Positions 33,788 through 43,133 of a stretch of DNA of 64,000 nt are shown here, one piece after another. A program made the translations under genes and the position numbers. The notes beneath the pieces were generated by a model. The model saw only the letters and a list, made by a program, of their open reading frames with translations. It ran no database searches and was not told the DNA's origin. This DNA is from Nocardioides sp. GY 10113 (GTDB taxonomy: Bacteria > Actinomycetota > Actinomycetes > Propionibacteriales > Nocardioidaceae): contig NZ_STGK01000004.1 of the NCBI RefSeq assembly GCF_004919105.1, forward strand, positions 186,001 to 250,000, written 5' to 3'. Position 1 is the first letter of the stretch, and the number at the start of each line of letters is the position of its first letter.

Positions 33788-36043
33788 ATGGTGAGGTCGC
33801 GCGCTCGCCTCGGAGCCGCTGTCGCGGTGCTGTCGGCAACCCTTCCCGGACTGGTGGCGCCGCCGTCGTACGCGTCCGCCGGCGTGCTCGCCGTGCTCGG
33901 CGTCTCGCTGCGGGCGCCGGCCCCGGCGGTGGCGGTGGACCCGGGCGGCGGCTGTTGGCGCTACGTGCCCGCCCCCGGTGCGGACGTCGGCGAGCCCGCC
34001 GACCCCGCCGCGATCACCGACGTCAGCGCCGCCCTCGAGCCCTGGTCCGCCGCGACGCCCGCGGTGAGCCTGAGCACCGCCGGCGGCACCGCCGTCGGCC
34101 GCGCGCGCAGCTTCGTCCTCGCGATCCCCGGCGGCCCCGTGCTGGTCCCGTCCCTGGCCGCGGACCTCCCGGCCACCACGGCCACGGTCACCGCGCTCCT
34201 CGCGTACGACGGGACGCCGCTGGAGCCGGTCGAGGTCGAGGTCGAGCTCCCGGCCGCCGCTGCGGGCGACGCCGTGGCGCTGGGCGCCGTCGAGCTGACC
34301 GGCAGCCTCCCGATCGCCGCCGCCGGCGCTTCCAGCCTGGTGCTGCGCTCCCTCCACGTCGACCTGCCCGACCTGGCGCTCCGGATCGACTGCAACGGAC
34401 AGGTCGAGGGCACCCCGGCCGGGGTGAACCCGGCGACCGCTCCGGTCGAGACGGCGGTCGTGGCCACCTTCGACGCCGCCGCGTCCAGCGCGGTGGCGGT
34501 CACCGCGGTGGCCGGCCAACCCTCGACCGCGGCCGCTCGGGCGGGTGACACGGTCCGGCTCGCCGGCACCGGCTTCGACGGACTCGGCGAGGCCGAGGTG
34601 ATGCTGTGCCCGATCGGTGCCGGCGAGGACGACGTGGCCGGGGACTGTGTCGCCGCCGGCTCGGTGACCGCCGACGAGGCCGGTGCCTGGAGCACCGGCG
34701 TGACGCTGCCGGAGGCCGCCGACCTCGCGGACGTCGTCGGCGACCGGGCGACCGAGGGCGGTGGCGGACCGATCGCGCTGCGGATCGCCCCCGCCGCGGT
34801 CGAGGACCCGGCCGCGCCGGAGCCGCTCGCGCCGATCATCGTCCGCGTCCGGTTCCTCGGCGAGCCCACGCTCGCGGTCACCGACGAGGAGAAGGGGCGG
34901 CGACCGATCCGGGTCGCGGCCACCGACCTCGACCCCGGACGCTCCGTGCGGCTGCGCGCGCTGGACGCGGGCGGCGAGCCCGTGGGTCGCGCCGTGCGTG
35001 CCACGCCGGGAGCGCGCGGCGGCGTGCGGATCCGGATGCCGCGGCCGGAGGGCGCGACCGAGGTCCGGGCCACCCAGTGGCGGCGCGGTGGACCGCTCGT
35101 GGTGGCGGCCGACCTGCCGACCGCCGAGGTCGCGGACGAGCCGGCCCCGACGCTCCCGCCGGTGCCGGGCGCGCCCGCCGTGGCGCCGCCCGCGGTCGCG
35201 GAGCCGGCGGCCACCGCGGTCGCGCCCCCGGCCGACATCCCCGAGCCCGAGCCGATGCCGATCGACGAGGTCGCGGCGCCCGTGGACCCCGAGTCCGTGC
35301 CGGTCGAGGAGGGGGCGGTGGTGGTCACCGCCGCGGAGCTGGTCGGCTCGGCGACGCTGGCCGACCTGTTCGGCGCCTCGCCGCGCCGGATCCTGCGGCT
35401 CACCGTGGAGAACGTCGGTGACGGCGTGGTCACCGCTCCCGGTCTGGAGATCGCCGTGGGTCGCACCGGCGACGTGGAGCCGATCTACTCCGCCGCCGGG
35501 CTGGGCTCGATCGCTCCGGGGGAGACGCAGCAGGTCGAGGTCCCGATCGCGCTCGGTGTCGGTGCCATCGGCACCTACCAGATCGACGGGCGCCTCGGCG
35601 CCGGCGACGCCGGCTCCTTCAGCCTCACCTGGCAGACCTACCCGTGGGGGCTGATCGGGCTGAACCTGGCGGGCGTCGTCCTGCTGGTGTGGGCCGTCAA
35701 CCGCCGCCTGTCGCGCCGGTCGAGCCCGGTGCTGGCCTCCGCGCTGGCCGCCCCGGCGGCCACAGCCGCCGGGGGAGTCGGGGCGGCCAGCGGTGTGCCG
35801 ACGCGGACGGACGACGCCGTGGTGGACCTGGAGACCCTGGAGCGCTGGTGGGCCCTGCAGGCGGTGCCGGGCGGCCTGGCCGCGGCGGTGGCCGCCGGCG
35901 GCACGTCGGTTGCTCCGGTCCCGGCCCCGCAGGAACCGGGCGGCGCGGTGGTCGACGTCGAGGCCGTCGAACGGTGGCTGGCCGGCCTCCCCGCGCGCCC
36001 GTCGGGCGGTGATCGCGGTGCGGAGCAAGACCCTCGTCTGTGA
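33788..36043 (+). CDS. Large secreted membrane-anchored protein with a C-terminal transmembrane helix
   Basis: A 751-residue protein with a signal peptide (1-33), an extracellular region of Ala/Val-rich beta domains (about 40-470), a Pro/Ala/Glu-rich linker (about 450-510), an Ig-like domain with a family resemblance to NEW3/CARDB (about 530-610), then a TM helix (LIGLNLAGVVLLVWAVN) and a cytoplasmic tail of about 120 residues that ends with two copies of a VDLETLERWW/VDVEAVERWL motif. The tail is odd for a surface protein and may bind an intracellular partner. No LPxTG. ATG at 33788 used; GTG 33791 possible. Diverges from the sortase across operator g. Confidence 0.7.
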   Translation: MVRSRARLGAAVAVLSATLPGLVAPPSYASAGVLAVLGVSLRAPAPAVAVDPGGGCWRYVPAPGADVGEPADPAAITDVSAALEPWSAATPAVSLSTAGGTAVGRARSFVLAIPGGPVLVPSLAADLPATTATVTALLAYDGTPLEPVEVEVELPAAAAGDAVALGAVELTGSLPIAAAGASSLVLRSLHVDLPDLALRIDCNGQVEGTPAGVNPATAPVETAVVATFDAAASSAVAVTAVAGQPSTAAARAGDTVRLAGTGFDGLGEAEVMLCPIGAGEDDVAGDCVAAGSVTADEAGAWSTGVTLPEAADLADVVGDRATEGGGGPIALRIAPAAVEDPAAPEPLAPIIVRVRFLGEPTLAVTDEEKGRRPIRVAATDLDPGRSVRLRALDAGGEPVGRAVRATPGARGGVRIRMPRPEGATEVRATQWRRGGPLVVAADLPTAEVADEPAPTLPPVPGAPAVAPPAVAEPAATAVAPPADIPEPEPMPIDEVAAPVDPESVPVEEGAVVVTAAELVGSATLADLFGASPRRILRLTVENVGDGVVTAPGLEIAVGRTGDVEPIYSAAGLGSIAPGETQQVEVPIALGVGAIGTYQIDGRLGAGDAGSFSLTWQTYPWGLIGLNLAGVVLLVWAVNRRLSRRSSPVLASALAAPAATAAGGVGAASGVPTRTDDAVVDLETLERWWALQAVPGGLAAAVAAGGTSVAPVPAPQEPGGAVVDVEAVERWLAGLPARPSGGDRGAEQDPRL

Positions 36044-36047
36044 AGTA

Positions 36048-36060
36048 GATATCGTATATC
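36048..36060. promoter_or_regulatory. Regulon operator h, perfect GATAT-CGT-ATATC
   Basis: Perfect ten-base match in both half-sites, 31 bases before the ABC transporter binding-protein gene. TATATC overlaps the right half and may be the -10 element; GAGGAGAGGAGG follows. Confidence 0.8.
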
Positions 36061-36090
36061 GTTTGCCGCCGAGGAGAGGAGGCGCCCGGC

Positions 36091-37452
36091 ATGCCGACGC
36101 TTCGTAGGACCGTGCCCGACCGGTCCGTGGTGGTGCGCTCGATCGCGGTGCTCGGTGCCCTGAGCCTCGCGCTCGCGGGCTGCGGTGCCCTGATGCCCGG
36201 CGGCGGTGGCGGCACCGCCGCGGTCGATCGCGCGGCTCTCGGCCCCGGCGTCTCCGAGGAGGCCGTCAAGGTGGTCTTCGTCGGCGTCGACCTCGACGCG
36301 GTCAAGAAGACGACGGGCTTCAAGAACGCCTCCGTCGGCGACCCCGAGGCCCAGGTCCAGGCGCTCGAGGACTGGGTCAACGCCAACGGCGGCCTCGGCG
36401 GACGCGAGCTCGACGCCGTCTTCACGCTCTACGACGCCTCGACCGACTCGCCGGCGGCCGAGGAGCAGCTGTGCAACCGGGTCACCCAGGACGAGCGGGC
36501 GTTCGCGGTCGTGCTGACCGGTCAGTTCCAGTCCAACGCCCGGCCCTGCTACGCCGGCCGCAAGACGCTCATGCTCGACGAGACGCTGGTCGCCAACAAC
36601 ACCGAGCTGTTCGAGGAGCTCGCCCCGTACCTGTGGGCGCCGAGCTTCCCCGAGTACAACTCCTTCGTCTCCTCCTTCGTCGACGCGCTCGACGGCGCCG
36701 GCTTCTTCGAGGGCCGCGACCAGGTGGCGATCGTGGCCGCGGACACGCCCGGCAACCGCGCCACGATCGAAGGCAGGGCGATCCCGCGGCTGGACGCCCT
36801 CGGCATCACCGCGGAGGTCGGCTGGGTCGACCCCACCGACATCGGCACCATCTACGCCGGCGAGGAGCAGGCCGCGATCACCTTCGCGACCAAGGGCATC
36901 GACCGGGTGATGTTCCTCGGCGGCTCGCGGCTCGCCTCGATCTTCGCGACCATCGCCGGGTCCAAGGGCTTCGAGGCGACGTACGCGATCTCCAGCTTCG
37001 ACAACCCGTCGTTCTTCGTGAACAACCCCGAGACCGTGCCCGCGAACACGATGAAGGGCATGGTCGGGGTCGGGTTCCACCCGCCGCAGGACGTCTTCGA
37101 CGACCAGTACCCGTTCCCGGCGGCCGGCGTGGAGCAGGAGTGCATCGACATCTACGCCGACGCCGGCATCGAGTTCGCCAGCCGCGAGGCGGCCCGCGTC
37201 GCGCTGCCCTACTGCGACGCCGCGCGGATCCTCAAGCTGGGCGCCGACAACGTCGACGGCGAGCTGAACGCGGCGACCTGGAGCGACGCGGTGGACGACC
37301 ACGGTGACGAGTACCAGACCGCCTCCGGCTTCGGGAACGCCCTCGGCGGCGGCCGGTACGCGGCCGCCGGCGCCTACCGGGTGATGCGCTTCGACGACGC
37401 CTGCGCCTGCTTCGTCTACGAGGGCGACGACGTGCCCTTCGCGGAGGAGTGA
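36091..37452 (+). CDS. ABC transporter substrate-binding lipoprotein, branched-chain amino acid family
   Basis: A 453-residue type I periplasmic binding protein of the LivJ/LivK class, anchored as a lipoprotein: lipobox LALAGC with C31. A Ca/ligand-type acidic patch and the regular beta-alpha pattern are clear. This family also binds aromatic acids, amides and small organic acids. Its own operator h, and the transport genes that follow, make it the uptake system for the island substrate. Confidence 0.88.
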   Translation: MPTLRRTVPDRSVVVRSIAVLGALSLALAGCGALMPGGGGGTAAVDRAALGPGVSEEAVKVVFVGVDLDAVKKTTGFKNASVGDPEAQVQALEDWVNANGGLGGRELDAVFTLYDASTDSPAAEEQLCNRVTQDERAFAVVLTGQFQSNARPCYAGRKTLMLDETLVANNTELFEELAPYLWAPSFPEYNSFVSSFVDALDGAGFFEGRDQVAIVAADTPGNRATIEGRAIPRLDALGITAEVGWVDPTDIGTIYAGEEQAAITFATKGIDRVMFLGGSRLASIFATIAGSKGFEATYAISSFDNPSFFVNNPETVPANTMKGMVGVGFHPPQDVFDDQYPFPAAGVEQECIDIYADAGIEFASREAARVALPYCDAARILKLGADNVDGELNAATWSDAVDDHGDEYQTASGFGNALGGGRYAAAGAYRVMRFDDACACFVYEGDDVPFAEE

Positions 37453-37456
37453 GCCG

Positions 37457-38197
37457 ATGAGCGATCGGTCGGCCGCCCTGCAGGTCAGCGGTGTCTGCGC
37501 CTCCTACGGCCCGGTCCAGGTGCTGTTCGGCGTCGACCTGTGCGTGGAGGAGGGCGAGATGGTCGCCCTGCTCGGCCCCAACGGCGTCGGGAAGAGCACC
37601 ACGCTGCGGGTGATCGGCGGCCTGCTCAGCGCGGACCGGGGCAGCGTGCACCTCGGCGGCGCCGACGCCACGTCCTGGACGCCGCGCAAGCGGGTCGAGG
37701 CCGGCCTCAGCCAGGTGGTCGGCCAGTCCGCGTTCGGGTCCCTGACCGTGGTGGAGAACCTGACCATGCACGGGTACGCCGCCGCGGACCGCCGGTGGGT
37801 CCGCGAGGCCGTCGAGGCGGCGCTGATGATCTTCCCGCGCCTCAACGCGCGGCGGAACCAGCCCGCGGCGACGCTGTCGGGCGGCGAGCGGCAGATGCTG
37901 GCGCTGGCCAAGGCGATCGTCAACGACCCCCGGCTGCTGGTCATCGACGAGTTCTCGCTCGGTCTCGCCCCGGTCGTGGTCGGCGGCCTGATGGAGCTGG
38001 TGCGCCGGCTCAACGAGCGCGGCACCTCGGTGCTGCTGGTGGAGCAGTCGGTCAACGTGGCGCTCTCCCTGGTGCACCGCGCCTACGTGATGGAGAAGGG
38101 CGAGATCATCGCCGAGGAGTCGGCCGCGGTGCTCGCCGCCGACCCGGACCGGGTGCGCGGCCTGATGCTCGGCGGACACGTGGCGGAGGCCGGATGA
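37457..38197 (+). CDS. livF: ABC transporter ATPase, LivF type
   Basis: A 246-residue ATPase with Walker A GPNGVGKST (40-48), signature LSGGERQM and Walker B LLVIDEFSLGL. The length and VVENLTM/YAAADR features place it with LivF-like branched-chain transport ATPases. Starts five bases after the binding protein and overlaps the permease fusion by four bases. It is the partner of the ATPase domain in that fusion. Confidence 0.88.
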   Translation: MSDRSAALQVSGVCASYGPVQVLFGVDLCVEEGEMVALLGPNGVGKSTTLRVIGGLLSADRGSVHLGGADATSWTPRKRVEAGLSQVVGQSAFGSLTVVENLTMHGYAAADRRWVREAVEAALMIFPRLNARRNQPAATLSGGERQMLALAKAIVNDPRLLVIDEFSLGLAPVVVGGLMELVRRLNERGTSVLLVEQSVNVALSLVHRAYVMEKGEIIAEESAAVLAADPDRVRGLMLGGHVAEAG

Positions 38198-41085
38198 GCG
38201 CCACCGTGATCCCTCCGCACCTCACCGCCCAGCTGGCGGTGGCCGGCTTCGACGTCGGCGTGGACCGGCTGCTGCTCGGCCTCTTCGCGGGCCTGACCTA
38301 CGGCCTGCTCGCCGTCGGCCTGGTCCTCGTCTACCGCTCCAGCCGCTTCGTGAACTTCGCGCACGGCTCCATCGGCGCCTTCGGCGCGTCGGTGCTCGGC
38401 CTGCTGGCCGCCGACTGGGGTCTGCCGTACTGGCCCTCGTTCGTGGCGGCCCTTCTCGTGGCCGCCGGCCTCTCCGCGGCCATCGAGCTGGTCGTCGTAC
38501 GGCGCCTGGCCGGTCGCCCGACGATGATCGGGATGATCGCGACGCTCGGGCTGTCGCAGTTCATCCTGATCTTCGCGCTGATCATCAACGCCGACGGCGT
38601 CAGCGGCTTCACCTTCCCGCGCCCGCCGGGTCTGCCCGAGTTCCAGGTCGGTGGCACCGAGGTCAGCACGCCCTACGTGGCGATGGTGCTCCTCGGCCCG
38701 CTGGTGCTCGTCGGGCTCTCCTGGTTCCTGCGCCACCACCGGGTGGGGATCGCGATCCGGGCCGCCGCCGACGACAAGGACGGCGCGTTGCTCGCCGGCA
38801 TCCCGGCCCGCCGGATGGCGACCCTGGCCTGGGCGATCGCCGGCGGGGTCGCGGCGCTGTCGGCGGTGCTGGTCACGCCGACGACCGCCGGCCAGTCGTT
38901 GGACACCCTGGGCCCGGACCTGCTGCTCAAGGGTCTGGCCGGCGCGGTGATCGCCCGGATGACCTCGATCCCGGTCGCGGTGGCCGCGTCGCTGGGCGTG
39001 GGCCTGCTCGAGCAGGTGCTGCTCTCCAACCCCGACACCCGCAACGCGGTGCCGCTCGCGCTGGGCGTGATCATCGTGGTGGCGCTGCTGCGCCAGCCCG
39101 TGCTGGGCAGGGCGGCCCGGGAGCAGGTCGGCTGGTCGCGGATCGTGATGGAGCCGCTGCCCCAGGAGTACGGCCGCCTGTGGGCGGTGCGCTGGTTCCC
39201 GCGGATCATGAGCGTGACCCTGATCGCCGCTGCGGTGGGCATCGCCTACGTGGTCGACAACGGCACCGCCTCGGTGCTCACCGGGGTCGCCGGCTTCGCG
39301 CTGGTGGGCCTGAGCGTCGGTCTGCTCACCGGCGTCTCCGGCCAGCTCTCGCTCGGCCAGTTCGCGTACGCCGGGATCGGCGCCGCGGTCTCGGTGCACG
39401 CGGTCGCCGCCACCGGCAACTTCGTGGTCGGGGTCGCCGTCGGCGTCATCGTCGCCGCGATCTCCTCCGCGATCGTCGGCATCCCCGCGATGCGGCTGCG
39501 CGGGCTCGCGCTGGCCGTCTCCACCCTGGCCCTGGCGCTGGCCACCACCAACTGGCTGCTGCGCCTGGACGGGATGCTCGGCTTCGGCGTGCAGCCGGCC
39601 AAGCCGACCTGGTGGGGCTACCCGCTGGAGCTCGCCGTCGACTACTACCTGTTCGCTGTGCTGATGCTGATCGCGGCGATGTGGGTGGTCGGCAACCTGC
39701 GCCACAGCGGCCTCGGCCGGGCCTGGCAGGCGCTGCGCGACAACGAGCAGGCCGCGCGGGCCTTCACCGTGCGCAGCCGGCTGCGCACGATGCAGGTCTT
39801 CGCCCTGTCCGGCGCGATCGCCGGGCTGGGCGGCGCCGTGATCGGCCACGGGCAGACGCAGCTGACGGTGAACTCGTTCCCGGCCGACGCCAGCATCGAC
39901 GTGGTCGCGATCGCGGTCATCGGCGGCCTGGTGCTGACCGGCGGCCCGGTGCTCGGCGCGCTGGTGATCGTGGGCATCCCCGCGCTGTGGTCGCTCAACC
40001 TCGTCGGCGAGGCGGCCCTGGCGATCGGCTGGCTGGCGGTCGTCGTGCTGCTGCCCGACGGCCTCGGCGGCGTGATCACCCGGATCCGCGACTGGTGGGC
40101 CGACGGCGTCGCCCGCCGTGCCGGTATCGACCCGGTGCTGGCCCGCCTCGGGACCGACGCTCCGGCGGTGTCCCCGCTGGCCGGCGGGATCCGTCTGGAG
40201 GGCCTGCGAGAGGCCCGCGGGTCCGACCCCGCCGGTCCCACCCGGCCGGCCGGCCCGATCCTGTCGGTCCGCGGCGTGGGCCGCCGCTTCGGCGGCGTGG
40301 TCGCCGTCGACGGCGTCGACCTGACCGCGGACGCCGGTGAGATCGTCGGCATCATCGGACCCAACGGCGCGGGCAAGACCACGCTGTTCGAGATCATCGC
40401 CGGATTCACCGCGCCCGACCGCGGTCAGGTCTGGTACGCCGGTGGCGACGTCACGCGGGCCACGCCCGAGCGCCGCGCCTCGATCGGGCTGGTGCGCTCC
40501 TTCCAGGACGCCGCCCTGTTCCCGACCCTGACCGTCACCGAGACGCTGATGCTCGCCCAGGAGCGCGTCGCCCCCTCGGGCGTGTGGACCGCGATGATCG
40601 GGGCCCGGGCCGCGGAGCGCCGCAAGCTGGAGCTGGCCGAGGAGCTGATCGAGCGGATGGCCCTGGCGCCGTTCGCCCGGCGCACCGTCGCCGAGCTCTC
40701 CACCGGCACCCGCCGGGTGGTGGAGCTGGCCAGCCTGCTCGCGTTGGAGCCGCAGGTGCTGCTCCTCGACGAGCCGTCCGCCGGCATCGCCCAGAGCGAG
40801 AGCGAGCCGCTGGGCGAGCTGCTGCTCGGGATCCGGCGCGAGCTCGGCACCGCGATGGTCGTGATCGAGCACGACCTGCCGCTGCTGTCCCACCTGTGCG
40901 ACCGGATGGTCGCGATGAACCTCGGCCGCGTCGTGGCGACCGGGGCTCCCGACGAGGTCCGCGACCACCCCGAGGTGATCCGGTCCTACCTGGGCTCCGA
41001 CGAGGCCGCCATCGGGCGGTCCGGTGCCCGACCGGCACTCAGCGCCGTGGCGCTGTCCGACCCCGGGCTGCGGCCCGGCTCCTGA
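38194..41085 (+). CDS. Fused LivH-LivM-LivG: two permeases and an ATPase in one protein
   Basis: A 963-residue fusion. Residues 1-310 are a LivH permease (FVNFAHGSIGAFGAS), about 330-630 a LivM permease (GLLTGVSGQLSLGQFAYAGIG, LRGLALAVSTLALALAT), and about 690-963 a LivG ATPase with Walker A GPNGAGKTT near residue 722, a modified signature ELSTGTRR near 833 (Gly-Gly replaced by Thr-Gly) and LLLDEPSAGI. In most transporters these are separate genes. With the separate LivF and the lipoprotein, this gives a complete importer. The frame is open through all three domains, so a frameshift fusion artefact is unlikely. Confidence 0.9.
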   Translation: MSATVIPPHLTAQLAVAGFDVGVDRLLLGLFAGLTYGLLAVGLVLVYRSSRFVNFAHGSIGAFGASVLGLLAADWGLPYWPSFVAALLVAAGLSAAIELVVVRRLAGRPTMIGMIATLGLSQFILIFALIINADGVSGFTFPRPPGLPEFQVGGTEVSTPYVAMVLLGPLVLVGLSWFLRHHRVGIAIRAAADDKDGALLAGIPARRMATLAWAIAGGVAALSAVLVTPTTAGQSLDTLGPDLLLKGLAGAVIARMTSIPVAVAASLGVGLLEQVLLSNPDTRNAVPLALGVIIVVALLRQPVLGRAAREQVGWSRIVMEPLPQEYGRLWAVRWFPRIMSVTLIAAAVGIAYVVDNGTASVLTGVAGFALVGLSVGLLTGVSGQLSLGQFAYAGIGAAVSVHAVAATGNFVVGVAVGVIVAAISSAIVGIPAMRLRGLALAVSTLALALATTNWLLRLDGMLGFGVQPAKPTWWGYPLELAVDYYLFAVLMLIAAMWVVGNLRHSGLGRAWQALRDNEQAARAFTVRSRLRTMQVFALSGAIAGLGGAVIGHGQTQLTVNSFPADASIDVVAIAVIGGLVLTGGPVLGALVIVGIPALWSLNLVGEAALAIGWLAVVVLLPDGLGGVITRIRDWWADGVARRAGIDPVLARLGTDAPAVSPLAGGIRLEGLREARGSDPAGPTRPAGPILSVRGVGRRFGGVVAVDGVDLTADAGEIVGIIGPNGAGKTTLFEIIAGFTAPDRGQVWYAGGDVTRATPERRASIGLVRSFQDAALFPTLTVTETLMLAQERVAPSGVWTAMIGARAAERRKLELAEELIERMALAPFARRTVAELSTGTRRVVELASLLALEPQVLLLDEPSAGIAQSESEPLGELLLGIRRELGTAMVVIEHDLPLLSHLCDRMVAMNLGRVVATGAPDEVRDHPEVIRSYLGSDEAAIGRSGARPALSAVALSDPGLRPGS

Positions 41086-41094
41086 GGAGACAAC

Positions 41095-41754
41095 GTGAGA
41101 AACGCATCGACCCCGGGCACGCGGGTGTGGGCCAAGGCCGCGCTGGGCGCCGCCGCACTGACGGTGGTCGCGGCGGTCGCCGCGCCTCCGAGCTTCGCCG
41201 CCCCCTCGCTCAACGTCAGCGCGAGCAGCGGCCTCTCCGACGGTCAGACGGTCACGATCAGCGGCGGCGGGTTCACCGCGAACATGGGCCAGATCGCCGT
41301 CGGTCAGTGCATCGCGGGCTACACCGGCCCGTCGGACTGCAACCTGCAGGGCGGCGCGACGTTCCGCAACGCCGACGCCGGCGGCTCGATCGGGTCGTTC
41401 TCGATCACGGTGAAGCAGAAGTTCGGCTCCACCGACTGCATGGTCCAGAAGTGCGTGATCGCCGCGGCGCCGCTGCCGACGGCCGAGGAGCCCGCCATGA
41501 TCGCGGCCAACCGGGTGATCATCCCGATCACCTTCGGCGCGCCCGAGCCCGAGCCCGCGCCCGCGGCCACGCAGACGCCGGCGACCACCACCGTGGCGGA
41601 CACCGCTGAGACCACGACCGCCACCGACGACGACGAGCTGCCCCAGACCGGCGCGGCCGACGGCCTGCCGATGCTGGCCGCGGGCGCCCTGGGCCTGCTG
41701 GTGGTCGGGGGCGCGCTGCGGTTCGGCAGCCGTCGTACCGAGGGCGCGCGATGA
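41095..41754 (+). CDS. Secreted neocarzinostatin-like protein with LPQTG sorting signal
   Basis: A 219-residue secreted protein. Signal peptide (about 1-35), an Ig-like domain of the neocarzinostatin/macromomycin family (about 36-150; SSGLSDGQTVTISGGGF, ADAGGSIGSFSITV, CMVQKCVIAA), a Thr/Ala/Pro linker, then LPQTG (182-186), a hydrophobic helix and an Arg tail: a classical sortase substrate. Neocarzinostatin binds a hydrophobic chromophore in a cleft, so this surface protein could hold a hydrophobic pigment or catabolite. GTG start with GAGGAGA upstream. Sits just after the ABC fusion. Confidence 0.85.
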   Translation: MRNASTPGTRVWAKAALGAAALTVVAAVAAPPSFAAPSLNVSASSGLSDGQTVTISGGGFTANMGQIAVGQCIAGYTGPSDCNLQGGATFRNADAGGSIGSFSITVKQKFGSTDCMVQKCVIAAAPLPTAEEPAMIAANRVIIPITFGAPEPEPAPAATQTPATTTVADTAETTTATDDDELPQTGAADGLPMLAAGALGLLVVGGALRFGSRRTEGAR

Positions 41755-43043
41755 GCGCCGCGGCCAGGCCGGCCTGGCGCCGGCCGCTCTCGGCGGTGCT
41801 GGGGGTCGGCGCGGCCGTGCTCGCCGTGGCGCCGGTGCCGATGCTGGCGGGCTCCGCGTCGGCGGCGACCACCGTCACGGTCTCGCTGGCGTGCGACATC
41901 CCCGTCTTCAGCAGCGCGGCCTTCACCTGGGACGCGACGGTGACCGCGACCGCCGTCGGCGACGGCACCGACGTGGCGCTGACCGTGGCGTTCAGCGACA
42001 TGCCGGGAGTGTCTCCGGCGGCGCTCAGCTCGTCGAGCATGACCGGTGAGGTCGACGTCACGATCGACGGCGCCCCGGTCACGCTGACCGGCGGCGCCGC
42101 GGTGACGGCCGCCGCCAACGCGCCCGTGCCCGTGCCCCCCGTGACCGGGACGGTCGCATCGACGGCGACCTCGCTCGACGTGGCGCTCACGCACGTCGAG
42201 TACACCGTGCTCGGCAGCATCCCGATCGTGTGCGACCCGACCGCGAGCGGCGCCCTCGGCGCCGTCGCCGTCGACTCCGGTGCGGTGCCGACCGCGACAC
42301 CGACGACCAGCCCGACCGCGAGCACCTCGGCCACGGCCACCGCCACCCCGTCCCCGACGGCGACCGCGTCGACCACGGCGGCCGACGACGCGAAGAGGGC
42401 CGTCCCGGCCAAGGGCGTCGTGAGCTTCGCCTGCGTGCTCAACCCGCTCGGCAGCGACTTCGACTACGAGCCGACGATCGCGGTCTACGGATCGCGGGAG
42501 AGCGCGGACGACGACGAGGTCGCGCTGTGGGCGGAGATGTCCGACATGCCGGGCCTGGCCCCCGTGCCGATCGAGAACAACGCGATGGAGGTGACGCTGA
42601 ACGCGGTGGTCGGCGGCACGAAGGTCGCGCTCACCGCGTCCTCGATGGTCAACGCCGCGATCAAGGCGAAGGTCGCGGTGCCGACCCTGAAGGCCTCGAT
42701 GACCTCCGACGCCGAGGAGATGGACGTCGAGATCACCGGCTACAGCTTCGACTTCGAGCCGATGTCCGGCCTCGACATCGACGCCCCGTGCGAGGTGGCC
42801 GACGGCGCGGCACTCGGCACCCTCACCGTCGGCATCGGTGCGGTGGCCGACGACGACACCGACGACACCGACGGCACCGGCACCACCACCCCGACCACCA
42901 CCCCGGCGCCGCCGGCCGCGGCCGCCTCGCTGCCGGGCACCGGCGCCGGGACGCCGCTGGCCGCGATCGGCCTCTGGGCGGGTGCGCTGGGGCTGCTCGG
43001 TGCTGCCGTCTTCCTGCTGCTGCCCCCGCGCCGACCGGCCTGA
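41751..43043 (+). CDS. Secreted protein with two MPxxxP domains and LPGTG sorting signal
   Basis: A 430-residue secreted protein: signal peptide (1-39), two copies of a Cys-bounded beta domain (about 45-165 and 215-345) with FSDMPGVSPAA and MSDMPGLAPVP, a Thr/Ser linker between them, and LPGTG at 394-398 followed by a TM helix and PPRRPA. The same domain occurs in the proteins at 55881 and 57556. It resembles an actinobacterial family of unknown function (DUF6801-like), from memory. Overlaps the previous gene by four bases. Sortase substrate; role unknown. Confidence 0.78.
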   Translation: MSAAARPAWRRPLSAVLGVGAAVLAVAPVPMLAGSASAATTVTVSLACDIPVFSSAAFTWDATVTATAVGDGTDVALTVAFSDMPGVSPAALSSSSMTGEVDVTIDGAPVTLTGGAAVTAAANAPVPVPPVTGTVASTATSLDVALTHVEYTVLGSIPIVCDPTASGALGAVAVDSGAVPTATPTTSPTASTSATATATPSPTATASTTAADDAKRAVPAKGVVSFACVLNPLGSDFDYEPTIAVYGSRESADDDEVALWAEMSDMPGLAPVPIENNAMEVTLNAVVGGTKVALTASSMVNAAIKAKVAVPTLKASMTSDAEEMDVEITGYSFDFEPMSGLDIDAPCEVADGAALGTLTVGIGAVADDDTDDTDGTGTTTPTTTPAPPAAAASLPGTGAGTPLAAIGLWAGALGLLGAAVFLLLPPRRPA

Positions 43044-43066
43044 CGACCGGGCGGCCGCAGCCGCAC

Positions 43067-43121
43067 GTCAGACGGCCGCTGGCCCCGAGATCGCCGATCC
43101 CGGGGCCAGCGGCCTACTGAC
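43067..43121. terminator. Bidirectional hairpin between convergent genes
   Basis: A 14-bp GC stem (43074-43087 with 43101-43114) with flanking pairing of GTCAG (43067-43071) and CTGAC (43117-43121) between the surface-protein gene and the convergent epimerase gene. Confidence 0.65.
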
Positions 43122-43133
43122 GTCGCGCGCGGG

